A DNA stretch of 64,000 nucleotides from contig KB309137.1 of assembly GCA_000328365.1 (NCBI GenBank), forward strand, positions 385,233 to 449,232. Reading direction: 5' to 3'. The stretch comes from Capitella teleta. Taxonomy: Eukaryota > Annelida > Polychaeta > Capitellidae. Of this stretch, positions 24,301 through 34,847 are shown piece by piece; position 1 is the first letter of the stretch, and the number at the start of each line of letters is the position of its first letter. The translations under genes and the position numbers were made by a program. Under the pieces are notes generated by a model, which made no database searches, was not told where the DNA came from, and saw nothing but the letters and a program-made list of their open reading frames with translations.

Positions 24301-27300
24301 TGTACTTAGTATCTGAGTTGTCTGAAGCAGGGTAACGAAGTGGCTGTCTACGGTCCCTCGTGTAAATCGTGTTCCTGGACGTAGTTTCGAGTTTCTCTTG
24401 TAAGAAGTTGATGGTTGTGATTACTACATACGCAAGTGCCACAGGATGAAAAAAGTTGTAAACATGATGTTAAAAATCTGCTTGTGGTTAAAGTTGTAAG
24501 CGCAGAACGTGACCTCTGACCTTGTGCGATCGACGCACGGGTGTGCGGCATCCGTCATCGTAATTCATCGAAGTAATCCTCGATCTTGCCTCTCAGCCTT
24601 CAACAGGTCTTTCCCCTCTCTTCGGCGCTACACGCAGCGGAGGTGAGCGATAATCGGGCTGTTTGATGTGCAATTTGCGCGGTATGCTCTCCGTTGATTG
24701 CTCCGCTGTTTGTCGAACGCTCATACATCTCGCGGTTTCTCGTCATTTCGCTGAAGGGTTCTGAACAGCAGACTGATGTGGGAATATAAAGTGAGCGAAT
24801 AATGACGTTTGTTTTGTTCAACATACATCCGTACATTAGCTCACACCCTGGGACACGCCACACAGCCGAGGCTGACGTTTTCATCCGTGAAAATGCTGAC
24901 ATGAACGTCTGATTGCATATAGTTCTGCAGCTTACGTTCTCACGAAAAGTTATCACTCCTAATTTAACAGTAAAACAATCTATGTTCAATGTTGACAAAT
25001 AAACTCACGGAGGCTAGTAAAAGTTAAATTGTTAATACGAAATAATTAATATTAATATTAATATTATGAATGAATACCTAGTTGCAATTCTATATTTATA
25101 ATGATTGTACTTAGCCTTCCTGGATTGTAATTTATTAGTACAACACTGGCACCATATTTCATGTAGGGAGATAAGTGATGCATGCTTTGTTCCTGTAACT
25201 ACAGCCGTGGGGAAATACCTTCCTTTTTTCTTTTTTATAAATACGTGTATTTTTATTTTTTTTTATTTTTTTTATTTTATTTTTTTTCCCCGTATGATTG
25301 GGGGTTTCTGCAGTGCATGTATGCATATCAATTTGGCCCTTTAGGCAGATGGATCGGTGAATTATGCTCTTGAAATTCGAGTGCTTTTCCATTCTGCGAG
25401 CGCTGTAGTAACATGTATACCAGTATATAGTATAGAGTATAGAGTATGCACCACTTCAATGAACGCATACAAGCTACAAGCTAGCGATTAACGATTTTCT
25501 CCATATTGTAGCCATACATTCAGACAGTTCTGTCTGGTGCAAACGCAGTTCGGTGTTTCTCGAATGTTGCCGCATGAAAGATCTGTTTTCCCTTCGGCTA
25601 CGTAAGAGAAGTGGAAAGAATGGATGCACTCAATAAAGACGATTGGCGTTATGAACGACCGATACGATTCTTCCACAGCGAGGTCTAAGTGCTGGAGGGT
25701 AAAGCAGCATAAATCACTTCGATGAAAAGGTCTTCCGTACTCGCAAATTCTCACTTCCTCGTTCGGGGTTAATATATCTCGCGCCCTTGACATCGAATCG
25801 TCGAAATTCGTTCAGCATCTTGTCCATTCCATGGCTTGTTCGCGAGGTCACACACGCGCGTCTCATGATTGACCTCTGTGTGCAAATGAGGGCAGTTCGT
25901 CGACCTCATTAATATGCAGACGACGTCGTAGAGATACGCTCGAACGCGCTCATTTTCTTTGCGCGCCTTCTCTTGATAGAGTTGCATTTATGATTGAATC
26001 AGACGCGTCAATGTGTGTATTCATTATTCGGGTGTTTTTATGTTCTGCTGGAATAATCCGATCACTCCTTTGCAAATAATAATAATAATAAAAAAATCAA
26101 TAAAAAATAAAATAAAAACCTCTGGCTCGTCGACCGGCTCTTCACACCCAACAAGTGGTTCAACGCCATTTCGCAGATTCTGGCAAAGATAAACCTCGCT
26201 TCTGCGGTTAACCATAATCGCTTTATGACCGTTTGATGGCCTGTTTGGTCCACTTTCGCTGACCGCAACGGCGCATCCTTTCACGCCCCTCCCCCTCCCA
26301 TACGGCCTCCCCAGCCCTCCTCCTCCTCCTCCTCCTCCTCCGTGAACCTGTCGACGGATCCAGTCTCTCAACCCCTCATGCTTCCTCCAGCATCGAGTGC
26401 TGTTTCTCCTTTCTGTCTGTTCTTCGGCTTATTTTTCTGATTTTTCTGATTGCGCAATTTTTGCGGTTGTGATGTTTGTGCTTTGCGGCGTGGAGTTACT
26501 TCTCACGTAACCTGATCTATCGCTCAGCTATTGGCAACTCCACTTTCTCTTCTGTTGTTCTAATGCTTCAACCCCCCCCCTCCCCTCTCTTCTTACCCTA
26601 ATTCCTAACCATCAACCAACTACTCCTGTTTCTCCACACAGGCCTCCTGACCAGTACTCTCTTCACCTTCCAAGACCACGCATGCGACAACGAGAAACTG
26701 CGCATGCGCTGTCCGCACCGCACCAGCATCCGAGTGCAGCGCGCGGTGTACGGCCGCCAAGCCCCGAGCAGCCGCATGTGCGCCTTCGCCGGCCCTGGTT
26801 GGAGCACCGCCCTGGCGTCATCGTCGTCGACAGTCCCCGTGCCGCCTCCGAACCTGACGGAGGACACCGAGTGTCATTCACCCCGCTCTTTGCAGGTCAG
26901 TGCATTCTGTTCACAAAGCGCCGTTCGCAAATCACGCGCGTGAAACTCACGCGCGAGCGCGAATACTTTCCATCACACTATTGTATGTTCGTACGTTCAT
27001 TTGCGACCGCGGCGATGCGGAATTCTCCAGTCGGGCATTTACATAGATCGCTTCTGAAAATTATTGCCCGCAGCGTGACATACGCGTTCGAACCCTAGCG
27101 TAGTAGCAACATCTCACCCGCACGCACGCACGGACCGCACGCATATCATAATCATAACGCACCCGAAGCCGTGGTTCCGACGCCTCACTGTCAGAGGGTG
27201 GGAATTTATTTCCAGCTTCTTATTTTTCACAACTGCGTGTGAGTTAACACCCGTTGAAGTGGTCACAAGCCGCAATTGAGTTATCTTGATTATGTTTAGA

Positions 27301-30300
27301 TGCCCTGAGTGATAACCTCGTCTCCTTATCTGGATTGCCTTTCAGATCAGAAGAATTTCGCGGAGAATCAGATGGAGACTGTGCAACTGGTGATAATCAT
27401 AACGCACTTCTGAGTACATTTGGAGTGCGTTATGATTCATAGAAAGGAAAATCTAATCCATGTTCTACAGTGTGCAACTGCACGCAGGGTGCTGGACCTA
27501 AATATGTCGATTTTTTTATATTCTATTATTATGATATTTTTTTTTTCTTCTTCTGGGGGTGAAGCGATTCACAGGACAAATGGCGTGCAACATGAATGCC
27601 GCAAAGCCTGATCTGCAGATACGCAAATGCTTGTGTATACAGAGAGGGCCAAAAGTAGTCTATCTACTACAATATTCTCAAGTGCATGAATGTACTACAA
27701 AGTACGTATACCACACCTTAATTCCGACAGAATATCAGGAATTGACAGCACATTATAGCTGCACATATCATTGTTTCCTAATCAATGTCGGGCAGCGATG
27801 CCAGACTATTGCCTCGACAGGAAAAAAATGTATTAAAAACCCATCCCATTACACAGAACAAGCCATTACTCTGGAACATGTACATGCATTACACTACATG
27901 CATGTTAAACCATGCTGACATGTCATATAATTGACTAGGATGTTTTCGTTAACAATTTTTATCTGTTATATTCTGATGCTATCATAACATGTAATGAATA
28001 GTCTTTCTTGTGCAGTTTTAACATGCATGTATTTTATATTTTATGTGACATTGACGTCATAGAAAAAGTTTGACTGGATATCTAGTATGTTTTCTGGTAT
28101 GTTATTCCCCTGTCCCATGAGATAGGCATAACTACAATGTACTTGTAATACGACTGGGTTGTTGTTGTTGTTGTTTTTTTTTTTTGTTTTTTTTTTTTTC
28201 TCTCTCTCTTGAAAACAAATGTTAGTCATCCAGGAATAGTTTGGATGCATATATAATGCTAGCTATGTATGAAATACTTCACATGATTTTGAAACCCAGC
28301 ATAAATTCTTGGATGTAGGTAGATAATATTTATTATGCCAAGATGTCAATAAGGAATTGCGTGTACGTGTATCAGTGCAAGCTTAATTGAATATTGTGTA
28401 GTTGCATGCAGTCAGTCAGAATTATGATTCCCTGGGTATAATTATATTCGGATGCAGCAGACGCCATGCGTTGTTATCAGAATTGATTAATTCTCCATCA
28501 CAATATAAAGGTGTTTAATAGGCGCAGGCGGCCAAGATTGCTCATGTAACAAGTTAACTTATGCTTGGACAGAATGCCGTCTGAATATTCTCATATACAG
28601 ACGCAGATATATCTGTATATTTAACTGGAATGAAATGATCATGAATTCAGCGCTCAATTTCAGACGCTCGTGGAAAATTGTGCAATTTGGCAAATAAGAA
28701 CGCTACTACTAGCCTGAAACTCACACAAACTAATCCCGATGTATTTTGCCACCTAATTAAATAATAAAATACACAAGCCATATCCTCAGTTTATAAATAA
28801 AACCACTCGAACGCTTGATTGAACAAACTATCATATTCTCTTATTGACCTCGTTGACCCTGACCTAATTGGGAAATGAACCCGCTTCAGCAAGGTGGGGA
28901 GATCCTTCATTACTTCAATTGAAAATATCGTTCAAATTGCAAATCTGAGATCACCACTGACGAATACTCGAATAGGTTATAATTATGATATGCCATGAAA
29001 TCATAACGTATTATCATATGTCGAAATCATAACGCACTGAATCGCCTCATCACTGTCGGTTTCGTCTCAGCGGGGCGTCGTTTGACGGCGGATCCATCAG
29101 CACTGACCCGACTGCCACTTGAGTATCCATCTCACTCAGACATTTGAGTGACGTTGCAACAACACTGATATGGGGCTCATCACCACGCGGCATACCCTCG
29201 TAGCCGTGGCGTCCGCCTGGGGACAGTGGGGGTGGGGGGAGGGGGGTGTCGTGTTGCTCTCAGACTGATGAGCACTTTTTCCCCATTCTGCACCGAACTC
29301 GCACGCGTACCTCTAGCAAATCAGTCATTCGCGGGATTTATGTGGACACTTGAGTTGACGAGAAGAACGTGTGCCTCTGAACGAACCACAATGATCACCG
29401 CTAGTGTGTTATAACAGCGTGTGCATAACAATGTTACAATGCTTCGCCCTCAGCCATATGTTAAGCGACACTGGTGGCTTCGTCAATCGATGCATACCAT
29501 CGGGTTCTCCACCTGTGCAATTCCTTCAGGTATTATTCCTCGCATTTCCTTGTAGTCAGGTGAAAGGCCTAGTTTTGTAATTCTGTACTGTAGAGTGTTG
29601 GTCGTACTCTGCCAGTGTCTCTGTGCACGGGATCAACATGGCAGGATGGCGAGATCGATGGTACTGCACCTGTGTCGATCACAGGAGACTCCTTAACCAT
29701 TCAGATGCACTGGATCTGCGCATCACAATTGGCAACAGTGCTCCTTAGCTGAGCAGTCACACTTGTAGCAATAATTCCATTCAACATCCGCGCCTCGTAT
29801 AGAAACGCAGTGCGTTATGATTCATCTGATTCGATTTGATGGGTAAAAAAAACCCCGAAGGTATTCCACGTTATAAATCCACTAGCGCTTTGAAGTTTGC
29901 TAAAGAAATCAAAACATTCTGGCGTATCGACCCGCCATTCTTTTGAATAATTCACGAGTTTAAAAAAACTTGCAGTGGAAAAATATAGAGAGTCTATACC
30001 AGAGAAAGTTTGAAGAAGGGAAAAATGCCACTGCAATCACGTGTCTCTGTTTTGAATACATCCGGAGGCAGCAAATCAAACCGAGTGAGAGAAAAACATT
30101 CGCTCGTTTTATTGGCCTGTGTTCGTTGCGCGGATTCGCGGATAGGTGCTCTCTTTTTTTTTTTTCGCCGCTGTTACCTGAACGTTCTGAGGAGCTGACT
30201 GATGAAGGGACCTCGGAGCAGCGGACGATGGCAGTAGCAACTGGCGCTGATCGACGCCAAACTAAAAATACATAAATGCGCGCGGCGCTAAATCCTCGCA

Positions 30301-30908
30301 GCGCGTTCGATGAGAGGGAGCAGCGTGTGCGTTGAGGGGAATTCGCGTGATTTCATGAGTGTCGATGTGGCCATGTGTCGATTCGTGTGGACAGTGGCGC
30401 TTGTGCTGGTCAGTCAGTGTGTTCGATGCCGCGACACTGTTTGATTTCATCATCTCATTCGTTTCGCGTTGGTTGTACGTTGTTTACGTTTCAGGTCGTC
30501 ATGGATCATTGTCAAGATCAGAAGGAGTGCCGCGTCCTAGCCAGCGCCAAGACCTTCGCCCCTGACCCGTGCCCCGGCACCAGCAAGTACCTGCAAGTGG
30601 CTTACCAGTGCAGACCCAGTCAGTACTGTTTTCCTCATTGATCTACTTAACTTCTGTGATTCATTGCTTATTTTCCCGCATTCTGATCCCGATTTGCAAG
30701 GTTAGATCCCGACTTTTATCAAACCATCATGAGTTATGAACTGATACGAAATTCACAGATCAGATTGAGGCCCCCGTATGTTTTGATTCCCGTACCAAAT
30801 TAATTCCGACCGAATTAATTTCGCTCTGTGTACTACATACATGCATTACAAATAGACATTTTGTTTAGTAGTGTTGTTGCCGTAGTATTGGCCTGAAGGG
30901 ATCATTGT

Positions 30909-30943
<35 letters not shown>

Positions 30944-33188
30944 GGGCCGCCGTAAGAGGCCGCACTTGGTTATCAGCCTTCAGCACCGGAAGTACCCAAG
31001 TGCCCGCCCGCGTGTGTGTGTGGGGGGGGGGGGGGGGGTACCNNNNNNNNNNNNNNNNNNNNNNNNNNNNNNNNNNNNNNNNNNNNNNNNNNCTCTAATC
31101 AGCACCACGTGGGGAAATAAGGTTAGCAACCCCCTCATTCAGCTGCTGTTAATTGGTGATTCACCATTCCCCCTTTCAACCTTGGATATTTCGTGTGCTG
31201 ATTCCTTCATCTGCGCTCCTCATGGGCGCCGTCTTCAGAACTTACACTGTAAATAATGATCTGTTGTTAAGACTCGAAATGGCTGCGAGCAATGAACGAT
31301 AACCTCCTTCGCTTGTATTCGTTCGCAGCCAATTTAGGCGTCATTTTCACGAAAGGAATTTCCTCCTCAGGGATGATCGCTGCTCTGATTGATGTCATTT
31401 TTGGAGTTTTATAGCGTTTATCTCAAAAGGCATTCACTTTCATAGCTGAACATGGAAACCCAACGACCGCGTTCTCTTTTCGGTTTATTACTTCCGCCTT
31501 TGGAATTCACAACCAAAACACCGACATGGTTGTTCCACTGAGCTACTGGCCCCAGGGCTGACAGGGCGTGGTCGCGTCAGGGTCGTGATCCAGGGGTTCT
31601 GACATCAGAATGGCGCTAATTCCGTGAGAGATCTGGGACGACCTGTGACTTTTCAGCGGAAACTTGGCTCAGCTTAGTCGACAGGGAATTATCGTGCAAT
31701 GACCCTGACAACCGGTTGCACGCCCTCAAATGTGCCTCAGTCGTGTGTGCCTGCAATACCTGTTGCACGTAAAATTGTGAATTGGTCCAATCTGTCTCCT
31801 TGACATCTGAGAAAACCCTTAGGCGGCTCAACATCTTAGAGTTTTGTCAGAAGGTGAACAGAGGCCACGTGTCACGGCTTGGGTTCATTAGCATACAATT
31901 CGGCTTCAATGGCCAGATGCCTTCCGTCGTGGCAATCTACAAATGGAACGTTATGATTCATGATGTTGTTATTCCCCAGATGAGTTTCGCAGTCGTGTTG
32001 CTTGTGAGAATGAAGAATTGGTTCTGCGATGCTCTCGATCGGAGCGTCTCGCCGTTTACTCAGCGATGTTCGGCCGATCTCAGCGCGGAGAACATCGCAA
32101 CGAATGCCCTGGCCAGTCCGCGTACGACGCCGGTGAGCAATCATAACGTTTGAGGTGCGTTGTAATTTCATTGCATTTCCCAGAATGTCACGAGGAGTGC
32201 GCGCTGCAAACCGTTATGAGGGCGTGTCACGGGAAGCGACGCTGCAACCTGTTGGCCACTGAACAAGTGTTCGGAAATCCATGTCACGAAGAAACTTCCA
32301 AATACCTCAGTGTTGTATATACCTGTGGTAAGTGCTATTGCCGAATCTCATATAATCATAACGTATATTTCAGTTCTAATAAGTGCGTTATGATTTCCTG
32401 CTGCATTGTCCAATGATCTTTTGCAGTACCACGGAGGATTCTGAAAGCGAACCCTGACCAATTCTTTGCTGCCTTCTGCAATGAGGGAAGTACTTCCGTG
32501 GTCCCCTCCCTTGCAACAGAAGCAAGTACTGTTGTATTCAGCACCACAGTAAACTATTCCGTGACTACATACCCCGGTGGAATAGGTGAGTTGTACTGCT
32601 ATGATCAGAATTCAAGACAAGAGATTATTGTGTCCTGTGCAGGAGACCCGAGCACCACCATTGAGCCAGAAATCTCTGCCTCTGGAGAGAAAATAAACGG
32701 CTTCATTACTGACTGGATCGCCACCTGGAGGTTCATTGCAGGTACTACTTGTTCCCTTGAACACACTTGACCTTTACTTGATCTCCTTTTCAGCCAATCA
32801 GGAGAAGTTTATATTATACACAGTCATGTCCTTGTTGATTGGCCTAGTGTTGCTTCTTCTAGTCATCATCTTTGTTCTTGTTGTTCAGAGACACAAAGCT
32901 GAAAAGCAGGCAAAGTTAGACATTTCTGAACCGATTGCCAATTCCACGGCAGCCGCTGAGTCACCTGCGTTACCTCCTCCTGAAACCTCGCTGCTTTTGG
33001 AAGATTCCTCGGAATCCAACATAGAAATGCTGAGTTTCCACCAGAGTAACTCTCTGCGCAGGCCTCCTCTGTCGCATGCACACCATAATTCGCTTGACCA
33101 CAATGGACAATACCCTCGTGGGGGGTCACCCTTCTACAACAACACGTTCAGATCAGACACTGCCCACCGCAATTACTTCTACACATGA
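18323..33188 (+). CDS. EVA1C: EVA-1-type receptor with two SUEL lectin domains
   Basis: Eight exons in phase: 18323-18440, 26642-26895, 30495-30618, 31980-32132, 32184-32327, 32427-32585, 32643-32741 and 32794-33188. The protein has 481 residues (human EVA1C 441). An in-frame stop (TAG) lies 12 nt before the ATG. Exon 1 encodes a signal peptide (PLCVLLILVLDTICIQA core). SUEL domain 1 (about 45-165) contains FQDHACDNEKLRMRCP and TFAPDPCPGTSKYLQVAYQC. SUEL domain 2 (about 170-264) contains VACENEELVLRC and VFGNPCHEETSKYLSVVYTC. A single membrane helix (about 357-380) with the EVA1/FAM176 lead-in precedes a cytoplasmic tail of about 100 residues. C. elegans EVA-1 is a SLT-1 co-receptor in axon guidance. 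It is convergent with CFAP298. Intron 1 (8.2 kb) holds a SINE; intron 3 contains an assembly gap. Confidence 0.93.
18441..22353 (+). other. EVA1C intron 1, first part
   Basis: No separate gene or full element was recognised in this intronic stretch. Near-copies of the dispersed motif are at 17908-17917 (just upstream) and 21522-21532. A G-run of about 14 lies near 21083-21096. Confidence 0.5.
22363..22698 (+). mobile_element. tRNA-derived SINE with 9-bp target duplication
   Basis: The 336-bp unit has a polymerase III A-box (TAGCTCGGTGGG, 22380-22391) and B-box (GGTTCGAGACC, 22441-22451), a non-tRNA body, and a short tail of CACT repeats (about 22684-22697). It is flanked by perfect 9-bp direct repeats TCACAGCAC (22354-22362 and 22699-22707), proof of retroposition. 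Perfect duplications suggest a young insertion. The body contains one core copy of the dispersed motif (22467-22475). The SINE family name is not known to me. Confidence 0.85.
23501..23558. repeat. 16-bp tandem repeat, about four copies
   Basis: Units starting at 23501, 23517, 23533 and 23549 follow the pattern TAAGCGATNTCCGTTG with an exact 16-bp period. The first unit is the most divergent and the last is partial. Confidence 0.8.
26318..26341. repeat. (TCC)8 microsatellite
   Basis: Eight uninterrupted TCC triplets, about 300 bp before EVA1C exon 2. Confidence 0.9.
27150..27162 (+). repeat. Motif copy AATCATAACGCAC
   Basis: Thirteen of fourteen bases of the consensus match exactly, in EVA1C intron 2. 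Confidence 0.65.
27395..27437. repeat. Perfect 14-bp hairpin of the motif
   Basis: AATCATAACGCACT (27395-27408) and its exact reverse complement (27424-27437) face each other across a 15-nt loop. This is the cleanest paired copy of the dispersed motif. It lies in EVA1C intron 2. Confidence 0.9.
28999..29038 (+). repeat. Direct pair of the motif
   Basis: AATCATAACG (28999-29008) and AATCATAACGCACT (29025-29038) lie in the same orientation, 26 bp apart, each preceded by GA. A further inverted exact copy is at 29809-29822. Confidence 0.75.
29809..29822 (-). repeat. Exact 14-base motif copy, minus strand
   Basis: AGTGCGTTATGATT, the reverse complement of the consensus, lies alone in EVA1C intron 2. 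Confidence 0.7.
30910..31042. repeat. T33 and G17 homopolymers beside a gap
   Basis: A 33-base T run (30910-30942) and a 17-base G run (31022-31038) lead into the assembly gap. Such runs commonly stop sequencing and explain the break. Confidence 0.85.
31043..31092. other. Assembly gap, 50 N
   Basis: Exactly 50 unknown bases inside EVA1C intron 3. The same length at 52917-52966 suggests a placeholder and not a measured size. Confidence 0.95.
31949..31957 (-). repeat. Motif core before EVA1C exon 4
   Basis: CGTTATGAT lies 22 bp before the exon 4 acceptor junction, in the branch-point region of intron 3. Confidence 0.65.
32139..32167. repeat. Motif hairpin filling EVA1C intron 4
   Basis: AATCATAACG (32139-32148) pairs imperfectly (8 of 10) with CGTTGTAATT (32158-32167). 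The intron is only 51 bp (32133-32183), so the hairpin occupies most of it between donor and acceptor. Confidence 0.6.
32354..32395. repeat. Motif hairpin in EVA1C intron 5
   Basis: AATCATAACG (32354-32363) and CGTTATGATT (32386-32395) form a perfect 10-bp inverted repeat with a 22-nt loop in a 99-bp intron (32328-32426). The right arm extends to an exact 14-base consensus copy (32382-32395). Confidence 0.8.
32586..32642 (+). other. EVA1C intron 6, 57 nt, open in frame
   Basis: The donor (GTGAGT) and acceptor (TGTGTCCTGTGCAG) are strong, so it is called an intron. It is a multiple of three and contains no in-frame stop. Retention would add 19 residues just outside the membrane helix. Confidence 0.65.
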
Positions 33189-34672
33189 CAGGCGTTCATG
33201 TTTGTGTGTTCTCTGGCAGCATTGCAGCAGAGATATCTTCACGCCACCTCTGCTCTCTCTCCCCCTCTCTCTGCATATGAATGGCTGCAGGCAGTGCTGT
33301 GTTCCCACGGCCTCTACTGTTAAGGGCATTGTATCAGTTTGTGTGACAGCACAAGTCGCTGATGACGGGTCTATATTTTGTTTTGCGCAAGTTGCAGAGG
33401 TATGATTTGTGAATGAACTCGCTTCTTGAATGCATTCCTTAGTTGGACTTAACTGGGGTCCAAATGATTCGCATGGTGCTATTAGATATTCTGGCTTTTA
33501 AAACTTCTTTCTTTTTTATTTTCATTTTATTTTTTATTATAAGATATAGCGTGAATCTCATTGACTGATTGTATTCCTAGATTTCTAAAATTCAAGATGA
33601 TCGTGAAGGATTTTTTTTTTATCTCACTCAGTGTGTTTGTATGTATCGGATCCATGCAGCATTTCTATGATTTGAACAACAAATTATCATTATGTGCAAT
33701 GTAAATTCCTGGGGATCTTCTTAGAATTAACCAGACTAAATAAGACAAAGAATCTGAGAAGGGATTTTAGATGGATGGATGTTTAATGATCAAGGGATGT
33801 GCAGTTTACATTCAACTTCAGGGATTATTCCATCACTAATTAATTAATTGGTTTAATAACTATTGACAAAAACATATAAAAACCAAAAATTAGTCACATA
33901 AATTACAAAAAGTTGTTAGCATAACAAAATGATGCTCATTTGTTACAATAGCTACTTGGGGATTACGTTATGTTATTTCACAAAATTATTTTAGTTGATT
34001 GATTTCTACCTCAATGTAATTTCTGTTCAAGTGTTGTGTGTGACCTGGTGCTAATCATTTGTCTCTATGCCTTCTTGTATCGCTTGTGTGAATGTTATTT
34101 GCTAATTAAACTGTTGAAGAAATGGCTTTCTTTAAATCATTTGGTGAACAATCATTCTCGTAATCCACAGATGATTATGTGATATACCTATATCCATCAG
34201 ATATTTCCATGTAACCATCAAAACCAAAGGAAGGAAATTGAGATATACTCCTCAGGGGTAGGGATGCACAGATATTCCATTACCGGATATTATGTAAATT
34301 TTGGACAGTATGTGTGTGATAATGTCCCAAATATGAATATTTAGAAATATCCATTACTTAGGAAATATTATAATATGAATGTCAACAATACTTGGGTGAT
34401 TGTGACTTATGCCTTAATTGCTAGGCTAAGCAATATGATTGATCTTTTGTATGGCATATACCAGCATGGTCAAAGAATCTAACTGAAATGGATGGTGATT
34501 GCTGTAAATTGATAACCAGTTGACTAAATATTACTATAAATAGCAGCCAATGAGACACCACCTGTCATCAGTGTGTGCCTGTGTCATTATATATATGACC
34601 AGGGAACCAGTGAAATATAATTATCTACCGGTATGCTGGACTTGTTATGTGTGCTTTTTCCGTAGAATAAAA
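33189..34672 (+). other. EVA1C 3' untranslated region
   Basis: Candidate poly(A) signals are ATTAAA at 34105-34110 and AATAAA at 34667-34672. GGTAGGGATGCACAGATAT at about 34258-34276 looks like a hAT terminus, but no partner end was found nearby. No other gene is seen. Confidence 0.45.
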
Positions 34673-34756
34673 CCAATTAGAGATTTAATCAAAGAACCTT
34701 CATCCCTCAGAGTAGATGACATAAAAATTCTTACATTACACAAAAACTGAAGAAAT

Positions 34757-34762
34757 TTTATT
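34757..34762 (-). terminator. CFAP298 poly(A) signal
   Basis: AATAAA on the minus strand, 86 nt after the CFAP298 stop. It lies only about 85 bp from the plus-strand AATAAA at 34667-34672, so the two convergent transcripts end very close together or overlap. Confidence 0.65.
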
Positions 34763-34847
34763 GTTTTTAAATCTGACACTCATGAAATGATAAGAAGACG
34801 ATGCTGCATGCTTTCAAAATGGACGGAAGAGTGAGGAGCAGAAGAGA

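Larger units (their letters stand above)
22708..26641 (+). other. EVA1C intron 1, second part
   Basis: Intronic sequence with simple repeats only: a 16-bp tandem array at 23501-23558, T/A-rich runs near 25250-25290, an AAT run near 26083-26095 and (TCC)8 at 26318-26341. The splice acceptor ends at 26641. Confidence 0.5.
26896..30494 (+). other. EVA1C intron 2
   Basis: The 3.6-kb intron holds no recognised gene. It carries six exact core copies of the ATCATAACG motif (27151, 27396, 27428, 29000, 29026 and 29813), a G-rich run near 29228-29248 and a T tract near 28170-28200. Confidence 0.6.

Noticed and set aside
34258-34276. hAT-like terminus in the EVA1C 3' region
   Set aside because: No opposite terminus or 8-bp duplication could be found within about 1 kb.
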